From assembly GCA_964510855.1 (NCBI GenBank), contig CAZEDB010000020.1:1-28842 (forward strand): a DNA stretch of 28,842 nt, read 5' to 3'. The first letter of the stretch is position 1; every line of letters starts with the position of its first letter. The notes under the pieces were generated by a model. The model was not told where the DNA came from and ran no database searches. It was given only the letters and a program-made list of their open reading frames with translations. The DNA is from UBA8828 sp964510855. Its GTDB lineage: Bacteria; Verrucomicrobiota; Verrucomicrobiia; Opitutales; UBA953. The translations under genes and the position numbers were made by a program. Positions 7,605 through 17,300 of the stretch are shown here, piece after piece.

Positions 7605-8528
7605 ATGTCCTTCACCCACTGGATTCAAGCCGCTCGCCCCCGCACACTGGTGGCTGCAGCTATTCCCGTTGCGGTAGCCGCCATGATTTTTCGCCTGCAT
7701 AGCTTGGGCTATCCCGGCTGGTTAAAAGATGTCCTCGGCTGCACCCTCTTTGCCCTACTTGCTCAAGTTATTAGCAACCTCGCTAATGATTTAGGTGATG
7801 GTCAAAAAGGAACGGATCAACCGGGCCGAATCGGGCCGCCCCGAGCGGTAGCTGAAGGACGAATTTCTCCGGGCGCCATGACCTGGGGTATCATAGTTTT
7901 AATTCTGCTCGCCCTGGCTGTTGGCTTTGCGACCGCTGGCTTTAATCCTTGGTTAGTAGCCGCAGGTATCTTGGCGCTCGTGCTCGCCTTGGGCTATACC
8001 TTGGGCCCCTTCCCCTTAGCCTATGTAGGTTTAGGCGATGTCTTCGTGGTCGCTTGCTTTGGTATTCAAGCCACGGTTCTGACCGGTTACATTCTTTGGA
8101 ATGAGTCGCTCGCCGTGATGCCTGCGAACTCGGTATCTTGGTCCTTGCTGGGTTGGGATTTAGCCTGGGCGGGTTTAGGCATTGGGCTTTTAGCCGACAA
8201 CATTCTGCTGTCTAATAACGCCCGCGATCGTCTCACCGATGCCTTAGCCGGGAAGCGTACGACAGTGGTACGCTTTGGCCTAGGTTTTGCCCGCCAACTT
8301 CATGGTTTTAATTTAGTCTTAGGTATTGGGGCCCTTAGTTATGTCTTTGGTTGGCCTCCGCTTTTACTTATCCCCTTAGCTATTTGGGATCATCGAGGTT
8401 TTCGTGCTGCTTCTGAGCCGATTGAATTCGTGCCCTTTCTCGCTCGCTCGGCCTTGTTGCTCTTACTCGCAGGTCTCCTGTGTATAACGGGCGCTTGCCT
8501 TGGATGGAGCCCGTTATTGCCTAAATAG
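7605..8528 (+). CDS. menA: 1,4-dihydroxy-2-naphthoate polyprenyltransferase
   Basis: An integral-membrane UbiA-superfamily enzyme that attaches the polyprenyl chain to dihydroxynaphthoate in menaquinone synthesis. The 307 residues have about eight or nine hydrophobic helices. The first Asp-rich motif is NLANDLGDGQKGTD (58-71), followed by the MenA-typical RIGPPRAVAEGRISP (75-89). The second motif is DNILLSNNARDRLTDALAGKRT, which binds Mg-diphosphate together with the first. The start is the ATG at 7605; the upstream TTTCGCTC is not a ribosome binding site. A dCMP deaminase gene follows 6 bp after its stop, so the two are probably cotranscribed. Presence of menA suggests a menaquinone-based respiratory chain. 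Confidence 0.93.
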   Translation: MSFTHWIQAARPRTLVAAAIPVAVAAMIFRLHSLGYPGWLKDVLGCTLFALLAQVISNLANDLGDGQKGTDQPGRIGPPRAVAEGRISPGAMTWGIIVLILLALAVGFATAGFNPWLVAAGILALVLALGYTLGPFPLAYVGLGDVFVVACFGIQATVLTGYILWNESLAVMPANSVSWSLLGWDLAWAGLGIGLLADNILLSNNARDRLTDALAGKRTTVVRFGLGFARQLHGFNLVLGIGALSYVFGWPPLLLIPLAIWDHRGFRAASEPIEFVPFLARSALLLLLAGLLCITGACLGWSPLLPK

Positions 8529-8534
8529 TCGCCC

Positions 8535-9008
8535 ATGAATCTCCCTGAGAAGTTACCTGACCGCCTCGAGGCTGTGGTTGCTGATGTCGCCCGACCTTCG
8601 TGGGACGATTATTTCATGGCCACCGCACTCCTGCTTAGTTCGCGCTCGAGTTGCGAACGTCTGCATGTCGGTTGCTTAATGGTGTCAGCCCCTCCCCATC
8701 CCAATCGCATTATTGCCGCCGGATACAACGGCTTCTTGCCTGGTGCTCCCCATGACTCGCGTCTGCGGGATGGACATGAACAGGCGACGGTGCACGCCGA
8801 GCAAAACGCGGTCGCTGATGCAGCTAAGCGCGGCATCCGTCTCGAAGGGGCGATTTGTTATGTGACGCATTTTCCCTGCGTGAATTGTGCAAAAATTCTC
8901 GCCTCTGCTGGGGTTGCGGAAGTGCGTTATCGTCATGACTACCGCAATGACCCACTAGTAACCGAATTGTTAGCTCAATCCGGCATTAAAGTGCTTCGGC
9001 TTATTTAA
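8535..9008 (+). CDS. dCMP deaminase family protein
   Basis: A 157-residue zinc hydrolase of the cytidine/deoxycytidylate deaminase family. It most likely converts dCMP to dUMP for dTTP synthesis. The zinc and catalytic residues are H87 and E89 in VHAEQNAV and C115 and C118 in FPCVNCAK. The N-terminal SWDDYFMATALLLSSRSSCERLHVGCLMV and AAGYNGFLPGAPH are family hallmarks. It lies 6 bp after menA and 2 bp before the GTG of yqgE, in an apparent three-gene operon. ComEB-type competence proteins belong to the same family, so the exact role rests on the family rather than on context. Confidence 0.93.
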   Translation: MNLPEKLPDRLEAVVADVARPSWDDYFMATALLLSSRSSCERLHVGCLMVSAPPHPNRIIAAGYNGFLPGAPHDSRLRDGHEQATVHAEQNAVADAAKRGIRLEGAICYVTHFPCVNCAKILASAGVAEVRYRHDYRNDPLVTELLAQSGIKVLRLI

Positions 9009-9010
9009 CG

Positions 9011-9550
9011 GTGCCCGCTCGTACACACGCTGGAAAGGTTTTGCTAGCGCACCCCGCGCTCGAAGATACCCATTTCAGAAGGAGCGTGGTCTTGCTTCAT
9101 GCTCATGACCTTAAAGAAGGGGCTTTTGGCGTGATTCTTAATCGTCCGTTATTGCGTGAGTTGGGCGAACTTGAGTCGCGCTTTCGTAAAAGTCCATTAG
9201 CTGCGGTTGCACTCTTAGAACGCGGGCCCGTGCAGACCGACCGCATGGCTATGGGAAGTTCGGAGTTAACCCCTAAGGGGTTAGACAACGTTCACTTTGG
9301 CGTTGATGAGCAAGATGCCGCCCGTCTCTTGGGTCATAAGTCTGCCCGTCTTCGAGCCTACGTAGGCCATGCGGGATGGTCGCCAGGTCAACTTGAAGAC
9401 GAGCTTCGTAAAGGTGCATGGGTGGTTGCTCCTCTGACAACTGAAGCCGAAACCCTCTCAGGCGAAGATCTCTGGCGCTGCTGGTTGCGCCGTCACTGCC
9501 CTGAGCTCGGCCTAGTGGCGGATGCGCCAGGTGACTTAGGTCTCAACTAA
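9011..9550 (+). CDS. yqgE: YqgE/AlgH family protein
   Basis: A 179-residue protein of the UPF0301 (YqgE/AlgH) family, whose biochemical function is unsettled; AlgH was named from alginate regulation in Pseudomonas. Seen are AGKVLLAHPALEDTHFRRSV (7-26), GAFGVILNRP (37-46), the glycine-rich RGPVQTDRM, and YVGHAGWSPGQLEDEL (117-132), the family's strongest signature. It starts with GTG, 2 bp after the dCMP deaminase stop, in line with translational coupling. There is no signal peptide or membrane segment. It converges with the M23 peptidase gene, with 3 bp between the stops. Confidence 0.93.
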   Translation: MPARTHAGKVLLAHPALEDTHFRRSVVLLHAHDLKEGAFGVILNRPLLRELGELESRFRKSPLAAVALLERGPVQTDRMAMGSSELTPKGLDNVHFGVDEQDAARLLGHKSARLRAYVGHAGWSPGQLEDELRKGAWVVAPLTTEAETLSGEDLWRCWLRRHCPELGLVADAPGDLGLN

Positions 9551-9553
9551 ACT

Positions 9554-10528
9554 TTAGTAGCCGAGTGCTAGTTCGAGATTCCGGCGTAAGACCGCGCCAG
9601 CTGCTCCTGTGCCTTTGACCAGCATATCTCGACGCTCCAGGCGATGACGCTCAGATTCTTTAACACCAATGATACGCCAGTTGGAAGTGGGCAACTGCTT
9701 GTCGTTCACTGCGAGAGGTGTCCAACGTTTAGGTAGCCCATGCCAGGTGAATTCAACCTTCCAGCCCGCGGCATCGGCGGCACTTCCGTCCACTAGGCCA
9801 GGGTGTCGTTTTACAAAGTCAGGCACTTTGCGGGTGCGAACCGCCACCACCAGCGCAGTCGGCGTGTCGCGAATCACGCTGAGTAAGTCGCGTTGTTGGC
9901 CGAGTAAGATTGGTAAAGGATCAATCCCTACTAAATTCCAACCGTGAAAATTTCCATGCGGGTTTCGTTCGCGTCGAAGAGCGGCTTGTCGCCCATGCCA
10001 AGAGTTGTAACCCTCGCTCAGACGAAGGCCGATTTCAAAGTGTAGGTGGGCACGTTCTCGGGGAATCGGTTCGTCGCCTGAGCTTCTTCCTAATACGCCC
10101 AAGATTTGACCGGCCTTTACGCCCATTCCTACGTAGAGATCGCCTCGGACTGAAGCGAGGTGAGCATAGAGGCTGTAAGCTGGTAATCCCGAGGTTTGAT
10201 GTTCGAGCACGACATAACGACCATAAGGACCCGTAGGGGCGGGGCATACATAGGCGACCCGTCCTGCTAACACGGCTTTAACTAGGTCTACTGCTTCCCC
10301 TCTGCCGTCGCGTGCCAAAGGGCGAATATCTAAACCTTCATGGAAACGCGTACCGTCATTACGCGTCATGCCAAAAAGTGCCGACTCAACTTTTCCCGAA
10401 GCGGTGGGTTGGACAAAAGTCTCGAGCGCTTTCCCTCTGGGGTGCGGCATGGTGGTGGGCCAAACCCACTCCTCACCTACCAAACAGGCAGGGAGTAAGC
10501 ACAGGGTAAGTAAGCGACCCAGACTCAC
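9554..10528 (-). CDS. Secreted M23 (LytM-type) metallopeptidase
   Basis: A predicted exported peptidoglycan endopeptidase. Numbered from the ATG at 10549, zinc ligands are H70 and D74 (RFHEGLDI) and H170 of the AHLHFE motif, with H168 as the other catalytic His. Between them are segments typical of LytM domains (YGRYVVLEHQ, YSLYAHL, VKAGQILGVLGRSSGD). A C-terminal region of about 120 residues is not recognised. I prefer the GTG at 10528: it forms a GTGA overlap with the upstream lipoprotein stop and is preceded by AGAGGG, one of the few good Shine-Dalgarno sequences here. The ATG at 10549 would add seven residues (MARKRGQ) and lacks one. The hydrophobic leader LLTLCLLPACLVG is a signal peptide, possibly with a poor lipobox at its Cys. 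It is the last gene of a three-gene operon. Confidence 0.88.
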   Translation of the reverse strand: MSLGRLLTLCLLPACLVGEEWVWPTTMPHPRGKALETFVQPTASGKVESALFGMTRNDGTRFHEGLDIRPLARDGRGEAVDLVKAVLAGRVAYVCPAPTGPYGRYVVLEHQTSGLPAYSLYAHLASVRGDLYVGMGVKAGQILGVLGRSSGDEPIPRERAHLHFEIGLRLSEGYNSWHGRQAALRRERNPHGNFHGWNLVGIDPLPILLGQQRDLLSVIRDTPTALVVAVRTRKVPDFVKRHPGLVDGSAADAAGWKVEFTWHGLPKRWTPLAVNDKQLPTSNWRIIGVKESERHRLERRDMLVKGTGAAGAVLRRNLELALGY

Positions 10529-11040
10529 TTGCCCTCTTTTTCTCGCCATTTGCGAATCTGCAAGATGGAGCGGTTCATGCGCTCAGACCAATAGGCTGCT
10601 GCCGCCTTGGCTCCCATGTCTTTACGCTCCACTGCGAAAAATAGATTACCATCGAGTACAGGTTCACTGATGCGCTGGATGCCAATCGCTTCGTCATTAA
10701 CCAGTAAGACGAGTTGCTTGCCAAGGGCTTCGGCTGAAGTGGTTGCCCGCATTAGCGATTGCGCACTCTTGGGGTCAACCTGCACCAGTAAATAATGTGA
10801 CCGGATGTCGGGAGGCCCAGCTTCAACGACTTCTGTATTTAGAAAGTGTTCCGCGGGCACCATCGGAATCTTCATGACTGAAACCACCACCCCGCTCACG
10901 CTTAAGCGTACGGGTGCTTGGCCGCTATTGGGCGACGAACTTGGGGCCTCGATAAATACTGTAAAGATGTCCTCCGGGAGTTCGGTTTTACAGCCCGCGA
11001 GCAAGACGCCTAATAACAAGGTTAAAAGTCGGGTAGTCAT
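10525..11040 (-). CDS. Small lipoprotein of unknown function
   Basis: A 171-residue protein with a clear lipoprotein signal: MTTRLLTLLLGVLLAGC, with lipobox LAGC and acylated Cys C17, followed by Lys. The mature part is beta-rich in its first half (SVSGVVVSVMKIPMV, HYLLVQVDP) and ends in a basic helix (ERMNRSILQIRKWREKEGK). No family is recognised. It begins 5 bp after the stop of the upstream conserved gene, and its own stop overlaps the start of the M23 peptidase. Cotranscription with the peptidase suggests an envelope role, possibly as a partner, but nothing in the sequence proves this. Confidence 0.83.
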   Translation of the reverse strand: MTTRLLTLLLGVLLAGCKTELPEDIFTVFIEAPSSSPNSGQAPVRLSVSGVVVSVMKIPMVPAEHFLNTEVVEAGPPDIRSHYLLVQVDPKSAQSLMRATTSAEALGKQLVLLVNDEAIGIQRISEPVLDGNLFFAVERKDMGAKAAAAYWSERMNRSILQIRKWREKEGK

Positions 11041-11045
11041 GAAGG

Positions 11046-11537
11046 TTAGGCGATAAGTAGATCGAGCGTAGCCGAGACTTTTTGAATATCCTCCGGTCGA
11101 AGGTCGAGTGCTGGTATAGAGAAGATTTGTTGGGTCCGCACATGTAAATAGGGCGTAGCCCCATCGACGGTGGGACCAGTGGATTTAATTAAGCGCTTTC
11201 GCTCGAGTAGTAAGGCCAGAATATGTTTTAAAATCGCCTTTTCACCGGTGGGGTCGCTGGGATCGTCGAAGAGCGACAGGAAAAACTCCTCGCGCGAAGC
11301 TAAGAGTTGAGCGCGTTGGGCGCGTTCTTCTTCGCCGCGTTCTTTAACTTCACGATTCCATTTACCTAATATGAGTCCGGTAGTTTGAAATTCATGGGCG
11401 TGCTCGCGTAAGACATCCGTGCGGTCCATAGCAGCCCCGGTGGGCTTGTGGACAATACATGTCACGAGGTCACCTGGGACGAGTTCACGGCCGCTAACGG
11501 CACAGGTACGAGTGATGGGTTTAACCTGCCAATCCAT
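11046..11537 (-). CDS. Conserved unknown protein (PVC-type small protein)
   Basis: A 163-residue soluble protein opening with MDWQVKPITRTCAVSGREL, then VTCIVHKPTGAAMDRTDVL. The Cys/His residues C12, C27, H30 and H46 are spaced loosely like a metal site, but this is not a standard zinc ribbon. The rest is mostly helical with charged segments (KERGEEERAQRAQLLASREEFF) and ends in SATLDLLIA. I recall similar short proteins in Planctomycetota and Verrucomicrobiota that begin with a Cys-x-x-[ST]-Gly-[RK] motif, all without known function. It heads the operon with the lipoprotein and M23 peptidase. No Shine-Dalgarno is seen at the ATG at 11537. Confidence 0.8.
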   Translation of the reverse strand: MDWQVKPITRTCAVSGRELVPGDLVTCIVHKPTGAAMDRTDVLREHAHEFQTTGLILGKWNREVKERGEEERAQRAQLLASREEFFLSLFDDPSDPTGEKAILKHILALLLERKRLIKSTGPTVDGATPYLHVRTQQIFSIPALDLRPEDIQKVSATLDLLIA

Positions 11538-11630
11538 AAGACCATTGAGCGAACCTAGGGGCAGAGGGCAAGGGGCATCCCACGACTTGGAGGGTTGTGG
11601 TCATGGGTTTTAGTCCTTAGTCGGTAGGCT

Positions 11631-12173
11631 ATGTCCCTTGCCCTTCTCTTAGTTGATTTACAGGGTCCCTTGCTGGCCACGGTGCCCGAAGGGCCAGCCG
11701 TCCTTGCCCGGTGCCGCCTCGCCGTCGCCGCTGCCCAACTCCTCGACCTGCCAGTCGTCGTGACCGAGCAAGCCCCTGAAAAATTAGGGTCGACCGAGGC
11801 TTCGGTGCTTTCCTTGCTTGGCCCCACCCCAAGCCTTTTTGCCAAGACGTCGTTTTCTGCTCTCGGTGCGCCCGGGTTGCTGAACCATTTACGTGATCTT
11901 AAAATCGATCACGTGCTCCTAGCAGGACTGGAGGGGCCTATTTGTATTCATCAGACGGCGGTGCACGCTCTCGCAGAATCTATCGGCGTTACGGTTATGG
12001 GCGATGCGGTCGGGGCGCGTCGTTCCTCTGATCAAGAACTCGTCTGGGAAAATCTGCGCCGTGCAGGTGTAACCATTCTTCCTGTAGAAACGATTTTTTA
12101 CTCACTCTTAGGTGAGTCCCAGCACCCGAAGTTCAAAGCCTTTACCTCGTTAGTAAAGCAAGCTCAGGTGTGA
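11631..12173 (+). CDS. Isochorismatase-fold (cysteine) hydrolase
   Basis: A 180-residue cytosolic hydrolase of the isochorismatase-like superfamily, with the catalytic triad D9 (LLLVDLQ), K72 (FAKTSFSA) and C105 (GPICIHQTA). The arrangement TEQAPEKLG (45-53), the cis-peptide region before C105, and the C-terminal DAVGARRSSDQ and HPKFKAF segments match the ISOC1/YcaC-like subgroup, whose substrates are mostly unknown. The usual E-x-H-V-C before the nucleophile reads E-G-P-I-C here. The start ATG at 11631 is preceded by GGTAGG, a weak ribosome binding site. It is flanked by minus-strand genes on both sides, so it is probably transcribed alone. Confidence 0.9.
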   Translation: MSLALLLVDLQGPLLATVPEGPAVLARCRLAVAAAQLLDLPVVVTEQAPEKLGSTEASVLSLLGPTPSLFAKTSFSALGAPGLLNHLRDLKIDHVLLAGLEGPICIHQTAVHALAESIGVTVMGDAVGARRSSDQELVWENLRRAGVTILPVETIFYSLLGESQHPKFKAFTSLVKQAQV

Positions 12174-12213
12174 GAGAAGGGCCGGCAGTTTTCTTTCCAA
12201 GAATCTCTCGGGG

Positions 12214-13242
12214 TTAGACTGTTTCTACGTCGATACTTGCCGCAGCGTGAATAGCGGCACCTTCGGGTAGATTTTTGTCCGCCAAGGCCGCAAAAGCTAC
12301 CATCCCAGCATTATCGCCGCAGTAACGCGGCTCAGCGATTAGGAGAGGAATGCCCTGCGCTTGGGCAACAGCCGTGAGCCGTTGACGCAGACGACGATTG
12401 TGAGCCACGCCACCCGAGAGCCCGGCAGAGCGGTAATGACCCGTTGCAAGGGCTGACTTAAACTTAGCTTCAAGTTGGGCTAAGACCGCCTCTTGATAGC
12501 CGGCACAGAGATCGGGCATACTTTCGGCTAACTGCGCGTCCGATAACTTTTCAATTTGGTAGCGCAGGGCGGTTTTTAAGCCGGAAAAACTCAGGCGTAA
12601 ATCGGACTTCTCAGGAATCCCCCGCGGGAAAATAAACCGCGTTGCATCGCCCGTGGCTGCGAGCTCTTCGATGCGCGCGCCTCCCGGGTAGGGCAGGCCA
12701 AGAAGCTTTGCGCCTTTGTCTAAGGCTTCACCCGCAGCATCATCCACCGTCTGGGCCACCACGCGTATCTCGCCGATTTCATTAAGCGCCACTGCGAGCG
12801 TGTTTCCTCCTGAGACAATCAGCCCTAAGTGGGGGAGCAATTTTGCGCGTGCGGTAACAAACTGGGCAGGGTCTTGGGCGTGTAGACCGATAAATGCCGA
12901 GTGCAGATGGGCCCGTAAATGATTGATACCTACCAGCCGAGCACCTGTCGCTAAAGCGGTAGCGCGGGCGAAAGCTAGGCCCAGCGAAAGACAAGGTAAC
13001 AGACCTGGGCCGCGGGTTACGGCTACAATCTCGGGAGGTTTTGCCAGTAAATCGGGTGCAAGGGAGCGCAATAAAAAGGGTAGGGCTGCGAGGTGCTCGC
13101 GGCTAGCAAGGTCGGGCACGACCCCGCCGTGTTTGGCGTGCAGCGCTATTTGTGAGCTAATGCGTTCGTCGAGTAGGCCGCGCCCCGGGTCTAGCAAGGC
13201 TAGCGCCGATTCATCGCATGAGCTCTCAACCCCAAGAATCAC
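12214..13242 (-). CDS. tsaD: tRNA N6-adenosine threonylcarbamoyltransferase
   Basis: Transfers the threonylcarbamoyl group to A37 of ANN-decoding tRNAs, acting with TsaB and TsaE. Numbered from the chosen start, it has GVESSCDES (4-12), HAKHGGVVPDLASREH (35-50), metal-binding H108 and H112 in NHLRAHLHS, VSGGNT, LSFSGLKTA, and the third metal ligand D310 in CGDNAGM. The open frame runs to a TTG at 13326, but the GTG at 13242 gives MILGVESSCDES, the exact family N-terminus, and a 342-residue protein of normal length. The extra 28 residues would be unusual. It is divergent from the MidA-like gene, with a 93-bp gap that could hold both promoters. The Tsa partners are not in the window. Confidence 0.96.
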   Translation of the reverse strand: MILGVESSCDESALALLDPGRGLLDERISSQIALHAKHGGVVPDLASREHLAALPFLLRSLAPDLLAKPPEIVAVTRGPGLLPCLSLGLAFARATALATGARLVGINHLRAHLHSAFIGLHAQDPAQFVTARAKLLPHLGLIVSGGNTLAVALNEIGEIRVVAQTVDDAAGEALDKGAKLLGLPYPGGARIEELAATGDATRFIFPRGIPEKSDLRLSFSGLKTALRYQIEKLSDAQLAESMPDLCAGYQEAVLAQLEAKFKSALATGHYRSAGLSGGVAHNRRLRQRLTAVAQAQGIPLLIAEPRYCGDNAGMVAFAALADKNLPEGAAIHAAASIDVETV

Positions 13243-13335
13243 TTCATAAGCGTTGTCGTCTAAAGCTGGGGCGACAAGCGGGAAGCGTGGTGTTTTTCCG
13301 CTGGCGACTCTTTTAACCTCTGCCAACTTGATTTC

Positions 13336-14307
13336 ATGACGATGCTTGAGGGTCTGTTTAAGGAGCTTCGCCGCCGGGCCAAGGGTGGGGTGCTACGCTT
13401 TGATGATTTTGTCGACGTCGCACTCTTTCAACCTGGGCTGGGTTATTACGCCGCTGATCGACAGCGGGTAGGCCGTCGGGCAGATGCTGATTTTACCACT
13501 GCCGCTGCTTTGGGGCCCATTTTTGGTGAACTGCTTACAGAGGCAGCGGAGTCGCTCTTGGGAAATCTCTCTGAGACTACCTTGGTCGAAGTAGGCGTAG
13601 AGCCTGGAGCGTCTGCGTTTGCTTCGGTAGCACACCGTTTTGCCACCCATAAAATCATTCGCTTAGGCGATGCCCTTGAGTTGCCTCCGCGTTCAGTGCT
13701 GGTCGCTAATGAGTTGCTCGATGCCCAACCCTTTCGCCGCTTTCGTTGGTTAGGTCAGGGCTGGTCAGAGTTAGGTGTGGCTATCTTAGCAAATGACGAG
13801 CTGGCTGAAGTTGAACTCGGACCGCCTACCGATGACGAGGCATTGGCGCTGCTGGCTACCTTACCGCATCCTTGGCATGAAGGTGCAACGCTCGACATTG
13901 CCTTGTCGGCTGAAACACTTTTACGCCGGCTGCTGGCCCCTGGTTGGTCAGGTCTGGCCCTCTTTCTTGATTATGGTAAACCGCTTGCCGAGTTACTCGA
14001 GGGCTCACCCACGGGAACGGCACGAGCCTATCGCCAACATACGGTCCATGCCGACTTGTTGGCAAATGTGGGGGAACAAGATCTTACCTGTCATGTGGTA
14101 TGGGATCGACTTGAGGTGATTATGACCGCGCAGGGTTTTAAGCCGGCGCGGACCGAACGTCAGGAAGCTTTTTTAGTGCGCCATGCCGCCCCTGTTTTTG
14201 AGCGTTGGGTAGCTGCGGGTGACCCAGAGGCAGTCGGAATACTTAAAGCTTTGACTCACCCCGCCCATTTTGGCGGAAAATTCCAAGTCCTTTGGGGTCG
14301 GCGTTGA
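13336..14307 (+). CDS. MidA/NDUFAF7-like SAM-dependent methyltransferase
   Basis: A 323-residue protein of the MidA (COG1565) class of methyltransferases. In eukaryotes this family methylates an arginine in a complex I subunit; bacterial roles are less clear. It shows the family opening LRFDDFVDVALFQPGLGYYA (20-39), a region resembling the DFTT motif (53-55), a SAM loop VEVGVEPGAS (84-93) that departs from the usual GxGxG, and VANELLDAQPFRRF (123-136), the NELLDA hallmark. ALFLDYG follows later. In-frame ATGs lie at 13336 and 13342. No ribosome binding site is seen. The less conserved SAM loop makes activity uncertain. Confidence 0.84.
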   Translation: MTMLEGLFKELRRRAKGGVLRFDDFVDVALFQPGLGYYAADRQRVGRRADADFTTAAALGPIFGELLTEAAESLLGNLSETTLVEVGVEPGASAFASVAHRFATHKIIRLGDALELPPRSVLVANELLDAQPFRRFRWLGQGWSELGVAILANDELAEVELGPPTDDEALALLATLPHPWHEGATLDIALSAETLLRRLLAPGWSGLALFLDYGKPLAELLEGSPTGTARAYRQHTVHADLLANVGEQDLTCHVVWDRLEVIMTAQGFKPARTERQEAFLVRHAAPVFERWVAAGDPEAVGILKALTHPAHFGGKFQVLWGRR

Positions 14308-14341
14308 CCTTATCCCAGTCCTTTTTACCATCCTAAGACTT

Positions 14342-17300
14342 ATGCGTGCGTTGTTCGCTCCTTTGCTTGCCTGTCTGTTAGCCGTGATGGGCTATGCAGC
14401 TCCGTCTCCTCAATTAATTGAGGCTTTCGAGGGTGATGGTTTTGGGACGTGGGTCGTCAGTGGGGCGGGCTTTGGCTTAGCGCCTGTTCCGGGCAGGGTT
14501 GATGGCGTTAATGGCGTCTTCTCGCGATTTGCGGGCGGAGCCCACGTGGTCTCAGCTCACGGAGGCGATGCGCCCATGGGTAAACTTGTTTCTCCCGAGT
14601 TTACGGTCGATGCCGCGGTGCCCTATTTATCCTTTCTCATTGCAGGTGGTAATCATGCTGGGAAGACCTGTGTGCAGCTGCTCGAGGGCGATAAAGTAGT
14701 GCGCGAGCAGGTCGGCCCTCGCTCCTTAGAGTTCCGTGCGGCTACCTGGAACCTGAGTGATTTAAAAGGGAAGCGCGTGCGTATTCAGATTCTTGATCAA
14801 TATTCTGGTGAGTGGGGAATAATTGCGGCCGATCATTTTATTTTACACGCTACGGCCGCTAATCCTCCTTTGCCCCAGAATGGGACAGCTAAGGTTGTGG
14901 CGTCGGGTAGTCTGGTCCGTGTTACAGGTGAGGGAAGCGCCGCCATTCCTGCCGGTACGAATTTTAAGGTAGTGGCGACTCGTGAAGCGCAGGGCATCAC
15001 GGCTCCTACCGCTTTTGCTTTCGGTAATGATGGCACCTTGTTTATCGCAGAAACCCATCGCTTCCGCAAAGGCGTCGAAGACGATCGCGATAATCTCTTT
15101 TGGTATCTCGATGACCTTGCTGCGGCTACGACTGCGGACCGTCTCGCCTTACATCGTAAGTGGGATTCCCGTCGCCCTATCTCCGAGTTCACCGAACGTT
15201 CGGAGGTTATTCGTCGGCTCGACCAACGCGCACCCGATGGTTCCTATGGTCGCAGCCGAGTTTTTGCCGATGGCTTTAATGATGTCCTCGATGGAACTGC
15301 GGCCGGGGTCTTCGCTTGGGATGACACCGTCTACTTTGCCTGTATCCCTCATGTTTGGATGTTGCGCGACGGCGGTCCTGAAGGTCGCGCCGCCACCCGC
15401 GTATCCGCTCAAGACGGTTTCGGCGTCCGCGTCTCGTTCTCGGGTCATGATCTTAACGGTTTTGCGCTTGGTCCAGATGGACGTCTTTACGGAACGCTCG
15501 GCGACCGTGGCTTCAACGGCGTGACGCGCGAGGGTAGGGCCATCGACCTACGCAACCATGGTTTTATTTTCCGCATGGAACCCGATGGTTCAGGTTTTGA
15601 AGTCATCCATAAAGGACTCCGCAATCCCAAGGAAATTGCCTTCGACGCTTTTGGTAATGCGATCACAGTAGATAACAATTCTGACCAAGGAGATGCTGCC
15701 CGCGTGGTGCAGGTTATAGAAGGCGGTGACTCAGGGTGGGAGATGGAGCATCAGACCATGCACACCTTTCACCGCCAGGTGGGCTTAGAGATTCGTCCGC
15801 CCTCGCGCTGGATGGATGAAAAACAGTGGCACTTAGTAAACCAAGATCAGCCTGCTTTTCTCCTGCCACCCATTGCACACGTATCCTCGGGTCCCTCAGG
15901 CTTAACTTACCACCCTGGCTCCGGCTTTCTTGCTTCGGAGGTTGGTCGGTTCGCCATTTGTGATTATCGCGGTTCAGCGGGTGGCTCGGGTATTGTTTCG
16001 TTTGCACTCGAGCCTGCGGGTGCGGGTATGCGCTTGGTCGACCAACGTCCGCTCGTCTGGGGGGTAGCTGCTACCGACGTTGAGTATGACTGGAATGGTC
16101 GCTTCGTGATTGCTGACTTCATTGGCGGTTGGGCCACTCATGATAAAGGACGTATCTTGCAGCTGACTGCCACCCAGCCCCACTTAGCCCCTCAGGCGGA
16201 TGTGAGCACGTTGATCGCGAAAGGTTTCGCCACCACCGTAAGTGAGGAACTCGCCAAGCTCTTAGCGCACCCTGACATGCGGGTTCGTCTCCGGGCCCAG
16301 CTCGAGCTCACCCGTCGCCCCGACGGACCCCAGTTTTTTTCCAAAGCGCTTAAATCTAAAAATACCTTTGAACGTCTGCATGCGGTGTGGGGCTTAGGAA
16401 TCCTCGCCCGTCGCGGAGCTGCAATTACTCCGGGTGAGGCTTGGGATAATCAACCCGCCGTGATAGCGCCCCTTGCGCAGCGCGTGGCTGCTGCGCGTCT
16501 TTTATTGCCCGCTCTTAAAGATGACGATGCCGATGTACGTGCCCAAGCGGTGCGAGTTTTAGGTGAATCGCCGCTCAAGCCCACCGATTTTGGTCTGCAA
16601 GGTTTACTCGCAGACGCTTCGGCTCGGGTTCGTCGTGAAGCGCTTCAAACCGCCGGGCGTCTCGGTGATGCCGCTCTCTTGCCTGCCGTTACCGAACTTC
16701 TGCGCACGAATGCCGACCGCGACCCTACCTTCCGCGTTGTCGGAGCCCTTGCACTTGAGCGCTTGGCCCGTACCCCTGCGCAACTTGATGTTCTTAGGTC
16801 AGATAGTCATCCTTCAGTACGCCTCGCTACGGTCTTAGCACTACGGACGCGGGGAGATGCTGAAGGCGTTGCCCGTTTCCTAGAGGATAAAGATCCACGC
16901 GTTGCTGATGAAGCGGTGCGCGCCGTGGGTGACCGTTACCTCGACGCCGCTCGCCCCCAAGTTGCGGCGTTGCTCGATAAGGTCGGCACTCGCGAATGGA
17001 AACCTTTCATGCTGCGCCGGGTTATTCACAGTGCGTTTCGTGCGGGCGGTGAAGTGAACGCCAAGCGCCTCATGACCGTAGCTGCGAATGATGCGCTGCC
17101 TAAAATTGTCCGTACCGAAGCGCTCCGTCTTTTAGGTACCTGGGTTCAGCCCCATCCTGTTGATCAACTCACGGGTCATTGGATGCCGCTTTCTGCACGT
17201 GCTATAGATGAGGTGCGCTTACCGCTCGCGGCAGCTTTGCCCGCACTCCTTAAAGGCGATAGTGACATTCTCCGTGGAACGCTCGCCTTAGTTGAATCTT

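Noticed and set aside
13243..13326. 28-residue N-terminal extension of TsaD from a TTG
   Set aside because: The family starts at MILGVESSCDES and gives normal length from the GTG at 13242; a TTG start with no ribosome binding site is less likely, though not excluded.
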